Assembly: GCA_963924555.1 (NCBI GenBank)
Contig: OZ004583.1
Location: forward strand, 186,001-250,000
DNA length: 64,000 nt
Origin: Crambe crambe
Lineage: Eukaryota; Porifera; Demospongiae; Poecilosclerida; Crambeidae
Direction: 5' to 3'
Made by a program: the position numbers and the translations under genes. Below are positions 1-17,595 of the stretch, piece after piece. Position 1 is the first letter of the stretch. Each line of letters opens with the position of its first letter. The notes under the pieces are model-generated. The model worked only from the letters and a program-made list of their open reading frames with translations, was not told where the DNA came from and made no database searches.

Positions 1-947
1 TAAAAAAGACAATTCTTTATTTCAGCACGCACAGTTTGTGTTGCATTGTACAGGATGAGGGCCAGAGGAGAGTCAGAACCGGAGTTCTCTGAAAAGTTCG
101 AGGAGAGAATACGAATGGTGACATTGTAAGTGCTAGGGGCTAAATGGAAGCCCAATCCTGTGGCAGTGATGAGAGGAATCTGATTGGCTGGAAAGTTGTC
201 CTGAGCACTCATAAGGATGGATTGGAGGAATTCAGTGAATACAAAGTTAATGTTGTTACTGATACTCGAATTACTAATGGTGAGGGAAGTTTGTTCAGGC
301 TGAGTGTTGTCAAGGGGAAGGTCAGAGTACACAAATACGGCACCATTCCCTGAACAATTATTATTGATACAGAATGGTACTAGAGGATCAGAGTGGTATA
401 CCAGGGACACATTCTCTAACTCTGCATCACCTCTGAGATCAATCGCAACAATACCAGAACCGAGTGACTGAGTGATTACAACGTTGAAGAGGTGGAGATT
501 CGTTACATGACTGAAAAGAAATACCATCAGACTCCTTGGGCTGAGATTGATGAATGTATCATTAACATAGCTTGGCAATCCCTGAGGGATTAGGCTCCCA
601 CAGTCACTAATTCTGATGTTCTCAATAGTCAAATTAGTTATGTTGAGGAAGATAAAGTTTCGACTTGGAATCTCAAAAGTGCACGTGATACAAGCCCACT
701 CTGAGGACGTGATGGTCAAGTTGTTAATGTTTGCAGTAGTGCAGGAGGGACCTTGATCTATGCTGTGTGTTCCTGGAGAGAGCATCAGGGTTGTGTCAGA
801 CTCCAGCTGGTTGTCTGTGCACAGGTAGTACTGGAGTGTCTTGTTACTCTCTGGAAATGTGTCATCTGCTGCTATTTGGATCACAGATTCATGAGTAGGA
901 GTTGCCAGCAAAAGTAGAGACACCAATACCACTGCTATATTAGCCAT
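1..947 (-). CDS. Beta-helix/multi-TM surface protein paralog, N-terminal part (cut by window edge)
   Basis: Open frame from ATG at 947-945 leftward to the window edge with no stop, about 315 residues. It opens with a signal peptide (MANIAVVLVSLLLLATPTH) and is then very like the start of the plus-strand gene at 6096: ESVIQIAADDT, NKTLQYYLCTDNQLESDTTL and TSSEWACITC are shared. DNA identity is highest over roughly the first 100 codons and falls off after that. The visible part has many Asn-x-Ser/Thr sites and the short strand-turn repeats of a right-handed beta-helix ectodomain. The membrane part seen in the sister gene would lie outside the window. The two genes point away from each other and form an inverted duplicate around the hydrolase and CCDC115 genes. 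No function is known to me for this family. Confidence 0.8.
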   Translation of the reverse strand, partial: MANIAVVLVSLLLLATPTHESVIQIAADDTFPESNKTLQYYLCTDNQLESDTTLMLSPGTHSIDQGPSCTTANINNLTITSSEWACITCTFEIPSRNFIFLNITNLTIENIRISDCGSLIPQGLPSYVNDTFINLSPRSLMVFLFSHVTNLHLFNVVITQSLGSGIVAIDLRGDAELENVSLVYHSDPLVPFCINNNCSGNGAVFVYSDLPLDNTQPEQTSLTISNSSISNNINFVFTEFLQSILMSAQDNFPANQIPLITATGLGFHLAPSTYNVTIRILSSNFSENSGSDSPLALILYNATQTVRAEIKNCLF

Positions 948-1981
948 TCTCTGCAATTTTAGCATAAAAATAAATACATTGTTATGTAGTTCCAGGCCAG
1001 CCACTCCCCTCATATACCTTTTTTTGCCTGCAAGTTTACGAACTCGAGCGTTGATCTCTAGCTAGCTAGCTGTAGAGCAGGTGGGCGTGGACCTAGGCGC
1101 CTCTGCATCTGCGCGTGCGCAGGTTTAGCTAGAGCTAGAGAGCTGTACTTTAGGTGGGGGATTGGAAACGCAATATAAACTGCCTTATTGCGCATGCCTG
1201 CATTAATTAATACAATAAGAAAAAAATCAAATTTGGGTATTAAGTGTGCAGCCATTGATCCTGGTGATTTCTTTCAGGTTCTTCTTCACCTCTGCACCTT
1301 CTTGTTCTCTGCCCGAACTATGAGTGAAGATATTGAAGCCTCCCTCTCAGTTGATCATCCCTGAGGAATATAATATTAAAAATTAATGTACTCTAATCGT
1401 TGAGCTTTTTCTTGGCAAGAGAATGCATACATTTGGAAAGCATAGGTGGAGGGCATGAAGGAATAACTACTTGTTATGAATATAAATTGGGGTCACTACA
1501 AACAACTTCACTTTTTCAAAAAAGGTATGCAAAGACACACTCTGCAAATGTGAACTATTGGCTGAAACTCTTGAATACATCCAAAGTTCACTACATTTTA
1601 GGTATGAGGGCATGAAGTAGAGTGTACACTAAACTCTGAAACTGTAAGTTGAATATTTACTCTTTCATGTAAGAGGATACGGTACACAAAGCCAAAACAG
1701 GCTAAAACAGGCTGGTATGGGTGTCCGAGCAGCAAAAAATTTGCTTTTTACACGAGTAAGGTGGTGAAGTTACTAGCTATGCTATAGACTTACTTCTGAA
1801 CTTCGAGAGGTCGATTCCCCCACGTTTGGCTTTTTCAGCTCTTCCACGCACCGAAAGACGGATTGTACCACGCATGTTGTATTGTTGCTATGGGGCGTTT
1901 CCAATCCCGGTTACGTAGTCTATACAATCTATGGGTGGGGCTAGTACTTATGACTTCATCAGCAGCTATCCATAAGCCATA
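948..1981. other. Intergenic region between divergent beta-helix and C45 hydrolase genes
   Basis: About 1 kb without a convincing gene. It holds GCTA-rich tandem runs near 1062-1076 and 1127-1142, two NRF1-like GC palindromes (1110-1121 and 1189-1200), and a short minus-strand open stretch at about 1210-1345 that has no recognisable family. The last 80 bp are the promoter-proximal region of the hydrolase gene. Confidence 0.5.
1110..1121. promoter_or_regulatory. NRF1-like palindrome
   Basis: TGCGCGTGCGCA is a near-perfect copy of the NRF1 core (YGCGCAYGCGCR). A weaker half, TGCGCATGCCTG, lies at 1189-1200. Both sit between two divergent genes. Binding is inferred from sequence only. Confidence 0.4.
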
Positions 1982-4010
1982 ATGACTTATCTGTTCCCTC
2001 TGCTGTGCAGCCTAGCATGGGCTGCATCCGAGGCTTCAGCCATGACGGTGAATACCTCAGAAGTGTCGGGTTACAGCAAGCTCAGGAGTTGGGGAAATTC
2101 CACACTGTACCGAATAGAAACCGATGAAGATTCAAGCTACGAGACCAACCCACTTCTTCTTCACCTGGTCGGCTCCAGATACGGTAAAGCTGGCGGCATT
2201 CTCCAGTCTTGTAAATCACACAATTGCTCTCACTTGCTACAGACATGGGCTATGCATACGGCTACCTGCTCAGTGAGGAGATATCCCACGCCTACAGTTC
2301 TCTAATAACTTGGCTGATTGGTGGCAATTCTTTAAAGGACCAGGTCTGCTCTACTATGCTTTTCAGCTGAGTCATTTTATGGTCTACTGTGTGATTTATT
2401 TGTAGGAGTTGATGGTACTGTTGGGCCTGGCCCTGGACTGGCAGTGGAGAGACTATTTGGTATAATATTATCTTCCAACATAATCTCTCTTACTCATGCA
2501 CTCAATTATTCCATGTACAGTCCAAGGAACTGCCTGTGATATATCATCGTGAACTGGAGGGAGTGAGAGATGGTGCAGCAGCCCAGGGTTGTGCCGAGTG
2601 TGGTGCCTATGTGAACCGTGCTATCACTCTAGCTAATGCTCCTGGAGATGTGCAAGATTTTTCACTCATACTAATAAGGGAGTTTTCAAAGAAAAATGGC
2701 CAATTTTACCCAGATGTCCTGAAAAAAATGGAGAAAATTTTTCTACGATTCCCCAGGAATAGGATGCACTGTTCGATGTTTGCTGTGTGGGGGAAGAGGA
2801 CGTCAGGAGGAGAACTCTATTCTGCTCGCAACTTGGATTGGAACAAGGATACAGGAATTAACAAGAATAAGCTGGTGATGATCACTGTGCCAGATGATGG
2901 CACTATTCCTTCAGCCAGCCTGGGCTTTGTGGGGCTCTATGGACCCTTAGCTGGTATGTCCGCTGCAGGATTGACCCTCCACGAAGCTAATTTGGAAGAG
3001 GAACAGATCTCTTTCGAAGGTTTTCCATGGGTCTTGCGGCTCCGTTTCATCATGGAGTTTGCAGCGGATATAGTGACAGCTCAGCAGTTGTGGAATGCCA
3101 CCAATAACACTGTGGGGTTCAATCACATGATAGCATCTGCTAAAGATGCCATCCTTTACCGACAGGGGGAGACCAAGACTGTGGCACTGGCTCTGGAAAC
3201 AATGTATCAGTACACAGCATATTTTGCTGACAATGACACCAGGTCAATATTGGGTGGCACTTTAGCTACTTGGGTGGAGAATCGCAAGTAATATAATATA
3301 GGCTCTATGCTGTGAAGGCCTATTCCTATTGGTCCAGCAAATACTTATTGGTCCAAATTTCTCTAACTGTGGTTCAATGTCATAGCTAGTAGCTACAGTT
3401 TCAAATTATGTCCATCATTTATCTGATAGGGAAGCCTCAGCCACATACACTCCAAGGAACGTTACTCCTTTAGACATTCGCATCGGGTACCCTCTTTCAG
3501 AGGCTGTTTGGCGCACAAATCACGGGTACGATCCTGTCATCAGGCAGAATTATGAGTGGAGCCAATCACCCCAAACCTATTCGATGGTACGCTACATGAT
3601 AATCCACAATGCCTTGAAGGACTACGAAACCTCAAACATGTTGATAGGTATTATTGTTATAGCTGGCTACTTCTTTGTAAATTATAAATTCTTTCCCAGC
3701 ATTGTACAGCAGATTCCTTAAATGTCTCTTTACAGTTGTTAGATTCAATCTTCCTTCATTACAGGGCCTACAGAAGCTTTGAACATAACAGCCCTAGTGG
3801 GAGACAAGGGAAGCAAACACCCATACCAATGTCAGGACAACACCGACGGTAGCAATGTTCTCAGTGTCACCTTCCAACCTGAACACCAGACACTGGTAAG
3901 GGTTGACTTAATCTAATTAAGAGGGGGAGGGACTGCTGTTAATCCTTTTCTTCTTCCAGTATGCAGCATGGGAAAGGTCATCAGGGGACAAATGGAGACC
4001 TGCAGTGTAA
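1982..4010 (+). CDS. Secreted C45-type Ntn hydrolase (Dictyostelium dcd1 / acyltransferase-like)
   Basis: Seven exons: 1982-2183, 2243-2343, 2406-2459, 2521-3287, 3430-3647, 3765-3895 and 3960-4010. They total 1524 nt (507 residues) and stay in frame across every GT-AG junction. A signal peptide (YLFPLLCSLAWAASEASA) and many N-glycosylation sites point to the secretory/lysosomal route. The segment RMHCSMFAVWGKR followed by YSARNLDWN matches the nucleophile region of the C45/penicillin-acyltransferase-like Ntn hydrolases, where the Cys (about residue 203) becomes the new N-terminus after self-cleavage. The closing YAAWERSSGDKWRPAV also fits that group. Substrate is unknown; relatives act on amide or acyl bonds (acid-ceramidase-like in Dictyostelium). 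Exon 2 ends at an atypical GTCTGC donor. A possible AATAAA lies at 4140-4145. Confidence 0.8.
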
Positions 4011-4341
4011 GCCATTGTATAGATTCACAATCTCCAATAGCTATCATGGCAATCTGTTTAGGAAATAATTATATGCATGTGGCCTGCAAGACTAATGCAT
4101 GACCATATTTATATTGTGTGTTACACATGCAAAATTCCAAATAAAGCACAAAACTTTTACATGGGTCAAAGGTCAATGCTTTTACATGAAATTTTCCACT
4201 TGCTGCAGCTGCTCTACGTACATCAGGCTGAACATGACACAGTGGTTCACACCCACACCCAGTCTTAAATGACTTCAAATGACTTGATCATTAATTTTGA
4301 CTTTTTAAATCTTGATTGTATTTGTCCCTGATATGACTCTT
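4011..4341. other. Intergenic, tail-to-tail
   Basis: Spacer of 331 bp between the hydrolase stop and the CCDC115 stop. It has one AATAAA at 4140-4145 in plus orientation. Nothing else is seen. Confidence 0.5.
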
Positions 4342-5663
4342 TTATTGTGCAGATGAATTGCCCACAGTTAGTGTTTTTTTCTTTGTAAGAAGTTGCTGGT
4401 AACGTTCACGAAGTACTTCCACCTCCATCTGGACAGCCGCTAGTTCAGCACTGATTTTTATAACTGCAGAACAGGAAATTCAAACCATGCCTAGGGGCCC
4501 TCTCCCTGCCCACTTATTTCCCAACACTAGAGATTCACATTGGATCTGTCCATAGCCTCAAGATATTTGTGACCATATTTGTGACCAATGACGCTAAAGT
4601 GTGAATCTAGTCTTTTAACTAAAACATATTTCACTTTTAGTTGCTAAATCAAAGGCCTACGAGTGTAGGTAGCTATATCAACTGCTTTAGTTGAAAAACT
4701 AACTTAGGATATCTATAAGAATTTCACCCATATGCCATGTGATTGCTGTGCTCATTCTGGCAATTAAGGCTTCTTGTCATCTGATAGAGAACACTAGAAT
4801 CAATCTAAGCATTCAACATGATGTCTAGATTCACTTTTGACTGTTAGAACCTAAATTAGTTCACATAAAAATTTTCAAAAGTTTACCACTGGGATTGATT
4901 TAGGCATCAAAAAAAAAAAAAAGGTAATTTTTTTGTGTGACCAATTTGGGTTCAACAGTCAAAAGTGAATCTACATCATGCTGAATGCTTGGATTCACAT
5001 TTTAGTGTTATTGGTCACGTAAAATTTATAATTATCATAATAAATTTACCTTGGATGAAGTGTTGCTGCGCTTGACGAAGACTTTGTGGCACCAAGATCC
5101 CAAACCACTTTAAGGGGTCTTTTAGCTCCTTCACTACTTCCCGATTCTCCCCCCTTGGTACATCTTCCACACCCTCCAAGCTCCTCACCTTCCTCTGTCG
5201 CAGTTTGTCATCAGATTCATCTTCCTCTGACCTCACACAATCTCTGTACACCTCTCCTGGTTTCATCCGTTCTACATGAAACTCTGCACTGAACTTCTCC
5301 CCTGGTGGGACAAGAGTTGCCATATCACTATAAAGGGATGGAATTTCAGTCTCTTCTGATAGCGTCAAGTTTGTCTGCAGCTCAATGTTCACAAGTGACT
5401 TCATAGCAGAGTCATATTGCAGAGAACACACACTCAGAGGCCCTCCCATTGCATGTCTAGCTTGGGACACTGCAAAAAAACCCTGTTGGGGTGCGAAGTA
5501 AAAAATTAATTATAGGGCTTCGTTTATTCCAAATAAAACCCACCTCTTTGGCGAGGTCGCTGTATTTGTTTCTGAGACCGGAGAGCCTTTTAAGAGATCC
5601 CATTAACTCCAGGAGGGTCCTATCTAACTCTGTACGTACCTCTGAGTCTCCCAATCCGTCCAT
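4342..5663 (-). CDS. CCDC115: CCDC115 / VMA22 homolog, V-ATPase assembly factor
   Basis: Three exons on the minus strand (5663-5540, 5469-5050, 4463-4342), 666 nt, 221 residues. Exon 1 is a short helical segment (ELDRTLLELMGSLKRL). Exon 2 has QARHAMGGPLSVCSLQY and then DPLKWFGILVPQSLRQAQ, the diagnostic CCDC115 motif. Exon 3 is a coiled coil (LAAVQMEVEVLRERYQQLL). In yeast and human the protein works in the ER/ER-Golgi with VMA21 and TMEM199 to assemble the V0 sector of the proton pump. The animal protein is about 180 residues; the extra length is an acidic Arg/Glu-rich linker in exon 2. The terminal stop codon overlaps an AATAAA (4346-4341). Intron 2 contains a MITE-like element. The exon 1 donor is my best choice because it keeps the frame; GTGGGT three bases earlier would not. 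Confidence 0.88.
4581..5018. mobile_element. MITE-like element with 28-bp terminal inverted repeats and nested inner palindrome
   Basis: The left end GTGACCAATGACGCTAAAGT (4581 on) is matched by the reverse complement of 4990-5018 (GTGACCAATAACACTAAAAT). A second inverted pair lies inside: AGATTCACTTTTGACTGTTA near 4829 against CAACAGTCAAAAGTGAATCT near 4952. About 440 bp, non-coding, within CCDC115 intron 2. No clear target-site duplication was found. A fragment of the same family is at about 53600-53690. Confidence 0.65.
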
Positions 5664-6095
5664 AATTACTTGCAAAAACAGTCCAAAGTTCTTAGTCTGG
5701 CCATATGGTCTGGCGTAGCCACACCCCCGAGGCTGGCTATGTACGTCTCAGGTCATGAATATGATTAATTGCCAGCCCCACCTAAAAATCTTGCACACTA
5801 ATTATATAATAATATTGAAGTTAGTTATCGCCGCCTCTGGCTACTACCTTTAAACAAGTGTAAGTGAATTTCATAAATTAGAATCTAGCTACACTTTCAT
5901 ATGACAAAGAAGCCCTAGCTAGTTACTACTCAGCAGAGCTGCTAGCTAGAGCTAGAGCTAGGGCTATCCCTCCTAGTTAGCTGGGAGATTGGAATTCGAT
6001 CTTGTACTCCTCCACATTATGAAATTCCTGGCTCTTAGAATATGAGTCAATAAATCATTGATTTGGTGTTTTGGTTCTTATATCTTTAACAGAGA
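5664..6095. promoter_or_regulatory. Divergent upstream region of CCDC115 and the beta-helix gene
   Basis: 432 bp between opposed start codons. It contains GCTA/GAGCTA short tandem runs near 5935-5985, like those upstream of the inverted paralog near 1065. No TATA box or clear core motif was identified. Confidence 0.35.
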
Positions 6096-9000
6096 ATGGC
6101 CGCTAATATAGCAGTGATATTGACGGCACTTGTGTCTCTACTTTTGCTGGCAACTCCTACTCATGAATCTGTGATCCAAATAGCAGCAGATGACACATCT
6201 CCAGAAAGTAACAAGACACTCCAATACTACCTGTGCACAGACAACCAGCTGGAGTCTGACACAACCCTGATGCTCTCTCCAGGAACACACAGCATAGATC
6301 AAGGTCCCTCCTGCACTACTGCAAACATTAACAACTTGACCATCACGTCCTCAGAGTGGGCTTGTATCACGTGCACTTCTAACATTCAAGGTCGAAACTT
6401 CATCTTCCTCAATATAACTAATTTGACGATTGAGAACATCAACGTCACTAACTGTGGCAGCCGAATTCCTCAGGGGTTACCAAGCTATGTTAATGATACC
6501 TTCACTTATATTGATCCAAAGCAGAAATTTGTATTTCTCTTCAGTCGTGTGACAGATCTCCGCCTTTCCAATTTTGTAGTGACTCATTCATTTGGTTTCA
6601 GTGTCCTTGCGATCGATCTGAGAGGTGAGGTGGAGTGGGACTATGTGACGATAAAAGACTCGGACAACTACCGCCACCCACTCTGTTATGGGAATGAAAC
6701 TGACATCAGTTGTTCTGGGAGTGGGGCTATGTTCATTTACTCTGAAAATCTCTCCCTCAATGACACTGATCTCCAGCCAGAGAGAGCAACAACGACCCTC
6801 ACTATCAGCAACTCTGTTTTTGTGAGGAACAGCAATAGTGTCCCCTTGCATCTATTTCTGCCTGTTTTCGTGAGCATCAGAACTGGTTTCAAGTCAAAAC
6901 GTATCCTTCTTACCGGGGCCACAGGGTTAGGCTTCCACCTAGCACCAAAGTCTTATAATCTGGACATCCGTTTCATATCCACAGATGTCTCTGATAATTC
7001 TGGCTACAGCTCCCCTTTGGCATTCTTTATCTACAATGCGTTGCGAACAATAAATATAAATATCGAGAGTTGTCGCTTTTCAAACAATAGAGTCTTTGAA
7101 GTAGCCCGAGGTGGGGCCATAGTGATGCTGGTGGTGAATTTTCTCTCAGATCTCACTCTCTTTCCCGAATATCCTCCAGATGTCCACGAGATGCTTTACG
7201 TCCACAATACCACATTCGTCAACAACTCAGCAGAGATTGGTGGAGCTGCCTATTTCTATTTCACTCCCCAGAATGTGTCTGATTACAGAATAGCATTCGA
7301 TAATGTTACATTCATTGCAAATATGGGTGATACTGGAAGTGTACTAGAAGCCAATACCCGACAGACGACCTTTGTACCCAATAGCATCCACTTTCTGATG
7401 AACAATGTGATAGCAATTGACAATACGTTGCCTGGTAACCGCTCCAAGACTGTGGTGGACAACACAGCGACGTTTGTGTTCCTGAGGATTTTCAATGTCA
7501 CTGTGAAAGGATCGGATCATACTCATGGCAGTGTATTCTCTCACAACGCCCCAGGTGTCTTCCTGATCTTGGGGGGTAACATTTATCTCAAGGGAGAGAT
7601 TGAGTTCTCAGACAACAGGGCAGTAAGGGGCGGGGCTTTGAGTCTGTATGATTATGCACTGCTCTTCATTTTGGAAGGATCCAGGATCAAATTCAATCGT
7701 AACTCGGCTTCCGAGGTGGGTGGGGCTATCTATGCCAACTCTCTTGGGACGGGCACTGCTCCCACGTGTGTTTTCCAGATCATTGGTCCCAGTCGAGTAT
7801 TTGATTTCACACAAATTGGTCGCCTGGATCTCCGGTTACGTTTCATCAACAACACAGCTGTGGAAGGAGGGAACTCAATCTATGTCCATCCTCTCTACAG
7901 CTGTTCTTACTTGCCAGAATCTTCTCTAGTTGATGTTTCATTCTTTTACGACTCCAGCCTCCTCTATAACTCTGTCTTTGACATCGTCTCGTCTGTGTCT
8001 AATGGTTTACCAGAGATTTCTTCAGTTCCTTATCAGCTTTGTTTCTGTACGAGGAATGAAACATTGAATCCAACTTCTATGTGCATGTCCAGTTCCACAA
8101 TGACCATCTCCATCATCCCAGGACAGAAATTCCTAGTTCATGCCTTTCCAGTCGACAGAATTCACAATGTAGTCAGCTCTGTAATTTTTGTGGATATCAG
8201 TGATAACTCCCACAGATTGGAGAGTGCCCAAAATACCAGGCAACTCAATGCCACCGTGTGTACTGCAATGGACTTCAATGTCCGTGGAGCTGAAAATACC
8301 TCCACATCACTCTCTCTCTACATCCCTGGATCGAATGTCAACCCGAGATTGATAGTGGAAGTCAATCTAGAAGCCTGTCCTCCTGGTTTCGTGTCCAATT
8401 CACAGGGTGCCACTAGCTTTTGCATCTGTGATCCTTACGTTACCAATGTACTTCAAAGCAGTTGCAACTTTGAGAACTACACCATAGCCAGACCCACCAA
8501 TTCCTGGCTCGGAGTCATTGAACGTGACAATGGTTCAGATGTAGTTTATGTACAGAGCTGTCCCATTGGTTTATGTAATCTGAATAACAACTCTGGTTTC
8601 GTCGACCTCACTCAGAAAGACCCTCTATGCCAGCCTGGGAGGACAGGCATTCTCTGTGGGAGATGTAAAGGTGACTTAAGTGTTGTGTTTGGGTCGTCCG
8701 AGTGTAGAAAGTGTTCCAACTTCTGGCTCTTCACCATCTTCTTCTATGCAGCAGTCGGAATACTCTTAGTCCTCTTCCTCTTCCTCCTCAACATCACCGT
8801 CTCACAAGGCACCTTAAATGGAGTCATCTTTTACGTCAATATCCTCAGTGTTGATGCTAATATCATCTTTCCTCTAGGCAGCAGAGGCTTTCTCTTCATC
8901 TGGGTCTCCCTGGTGAACCTTGAACTTGGATTTCCACTCTGTTTCTATGATGGAATGGACGAAGCTGCAAAGAATGCTCTACAATGCATCTTTCCGGTTT

Positions 9001-10022
9001 ATCTCCTCCTCATCTGTGTGGCCATTATTGTCTTCACCCGTCGGTTCCGCAGAATTGCCCAACTTGTTTCCTCTCATGGAATTCAAGTTCTAGCCACACT
9101 GATCTATCTCTCCTTCAGCAAGATGCTTCGCTACGTCATCGATATCTTATCATTTGCCACACTCAAGAAGGAATCTGGAGATCAGATTATCTGGCTTTTT
9201 GACGGGAACTTTAGATACTTCACTGGGTCCCATACAGTGATAGTGATCATCCCTGCAGTAATTACTCTCTTCTTCATTGCTGCTTTCACAATCTTAATGC
9301 TCTTCATCAAACAAATTGAGCAGTACAGCTTCAAACTCAAGCCTCTGATGGACGCTTATGCTGGTCCATTCCGAGACAGATACCGATTCTGGATTGGAAT
9401 CAGACTTGTGTTTCTCACAGTGATTTGTACGATCTTTGCTATTTTCGGTACAGATAACCCTATCCTGGCTCTTCTCATCCAACTGATCTTTCTAGTACTG
9501 TTCATGGTGCTAGTAGCGTCCCTCAGACCTTTCAGGAATAAGCTGGTGAATTCCTTGGATATTGGCTTCATGTTTGACCTCTTCCTAATAATCCTCTTCA
9601 CTCTTGGTGCTGTCATTGCAGAGTTTGACGGGATTTTTGTTGCAATCGATATTCTGATTGCAATAGCTTTTGTTGCAAGTTTGGTTCTTATTGGTTATCA
9701 CTTGGTAAAGGTGATTTACAGCATCCCTAGAGTGAAGAACAAATGCAAACCAATGATCAAGAAGTTACAAGGTAGAACTGCATCTGAACTGATCTCCACA
9801 ATGTGCATGAGGATGAAAAAATCGAAAGAGGTAGAGGAAGAAAAGTCGAAAGCAGTTGAGCTACTCAATGTTGAATCTCACACTGGCAGTAGAGGGAGTA
9901 CTGAGAGATCAGGGATAAGTCAGAGTGTAGTGTCGCTCACTACAGCCATTGATGCTGATTCAATGCCTAAGGAAAGGACTGCTACGTTTTCTCAGTTCAG
10001 GGAGCCAATGATTGATTACTGA
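6096..10022 (+). CDS. Large beta-helix ectodomain / multi-TM surface protein (1308 aa)
   Basis: Single-exon frame of 1308 residues. It starts with a signal peptide (residues 1-24). Residues about 25-770 are an N-glycosylated region with repeated strand motifs such as NNTAVEGGNSIYVH, NSAEIGGAAYFYF and NRAVRGGALSLYD, typical of right-handed parallel beta-helix (Pmp/pectin-lyase-like) folds. A Cys-rich neck follows (CQPGRTGILCGRCKGDLS, then CRKCSN at about 869). Residues about 875-1215 carry many hydrophobic membrane segments. The tail of about 90 residues is Lys/Ser-rich and cytoplasmic. The architecture suggests a surface receptor or adhesion molecule, but the role is unknown. The inverted paralog is at 1-947. 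An intronless 3.9-kb frame is odd beside the intron-rich neighbours and may reflect retroposition followed by duplication. Confidence 0.85.
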   Translation: MAANIAVILTALVSLLLLATPTHESVIQIAADDTSPESNKTLQYYLCTDNQLESDTTLMLSPGTHSIDQGPSCTTANINNLTITSSEWACITCTSNIQGRNFIFLNITNLTIENINVTNCGSRIPQGLPSYVNDTFTYIDPKQKFVFLFSRVTDLRLSNFVVTHSFGFSVLAIDLRGEVEWDYVTIKDSDNYRHPLCYGNETDISCSGSGAMFIYSENLSLNDTDLQPERATTTLTISNSVFVRNSNSVPLHLFLPVFVSIRTGFKSKRILLTGATGLGFHLAPKSYNLDIRFISTDVSDNSGYSSPLAFFIYNALRTININIESCRFSNNRVFEVARGGAIVMLVVNFLSDLTLFPEYPPDVHEMLYVHNTTFVNNSAEIGGAAYFYFTPQNVSDYRIAFDNVTFIANMGDTGSVLEANTRQTTFVPNSIHFLMNNVIAIDNTLPGNRSKTVVDNTATFVFLRIFNVTVKGSDHTHGSVFSHNAPGVFLILGGNIYLKGEIEFSDNRAVRGGALSLYDYALLFILEGSRIKFNRNSASEVGGAIYANSLGTGTAPTCVFQIIGPSRVFDFTQIGRLDLRLRFINNTAVEGGNSIYVHPLYSCSYLPESSLVDVSFFYDSSLLYNSVFDIVSSVSNGLPEISSVPYQLCFCTRNETLNPTSMCMSSSTMTISIIPGQKFLVHAFPVDRIHNVVSSVIFVDISDNSHRLESAQNTRQLNATVCTAMDFNVRGAENTSTSLSLYIPGSNVNPRLIVEVNLEACPPGFVSNSQGATSFCICDPYVTNVLQSSCNFENYTIARPTNSWLGVIERDNGSDVVYVQSCPIGLCNLNNNSGFVDLTQKDPLCQPGRTGILCGRCKGDLSVVFGSSECRKCSNFWLFTIFFYAAVGILLVLFLFLLNITVSQGTLNGVIFYVNILSVDANIIFPLGSRGFLFIWVSLVNLELGFPLCFYDGMDEAAKNALQCIFPVYLLLICVAIIVFTRRFRRIAQLVSSHGIQVLATLIYLSFSKMLRYVIDILSFATLKKESGDQIIWLFDGNFRYFTGSHTVIVIIPAVITLFFIAAFTILMLFIKQIEQYSFKLKPLMDAYAGPFRDRYRFWIGIRLVFLTVICTIFAIFGTDNPILALLIQLIFLVLFMVLVASLRPFRNKLVNSLDIGFMFDLFLIILFTLGAVIAEFDGIFVAIDILIAIAFVASLVLIGYHLVKVIYSIPRVKNKCKPMIKKLQGRTASELISTMCMRMKKSKEVEEEKSKAVELLNVESHTGSRGSTERSGISQSVVSLTTAIDADSMPKERTATFSQFREPMIDY

Positions 10023-10139
10023 CACCATAAATTTAATCATTGTTTTTTGTACAGCAATTCTGAGTTCTGAGCATGCTCAAAATTTAAAGTGCATTATCGC
10101 GAAAATTAAAATTCTTGCGTTCAAAGCTCAAAGATTGAG

Positions 10140-17357
<7,218 letters not shown>

Positions 17358-17595
17358 AAGCTCAAACTCATACCATTGCACAACACTGAATGTCATGAAA
17401 TGTAGCCACAGCTATACCTGATGCGATGGCAGTAGTAGGCTCATTTTCATTAATCAAACAACCACAAAGTAGTAGTAGTTCCCATTTAATATTAACCTGC
17501 ATTAGTTGCCAAGTGTGTAATCGGTATAATTTGTGATAGCTGGTGCACTACAGTGCATTGTATTGTCAAGTGTGACAGTATACAGCTTAGCCCTT
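17358..17595. other. Intergenic, tail-to-tail
   Basis: 238 bp between the polybromo stop and the PSMD6 stop. No gene or clear motif is seen. Confidence 0.5.

Noticed and set aside
1210-1345. Minus-strand open stretch (GGFNIFTHSSGREQEGAEV)
   Set aside because: No family recognised, no start codon, and only about 40 codons. It could be a gene remnant but cannot be supported.
1712-1828. tRNA- or SINE-like boxes (GGTGTCCGAGCAG and GGTCGATTCCC)
   Set aside because: The A-box and B-box likenesses are imperfect, spacing is too long, and no cloverleaf or acceptor stem could be drawn.
7608-7929. Opposite-strand and shifted frames inside the beta-helix gene
   Set aside because: Shadows of the 1308-residue frame with no independent support.
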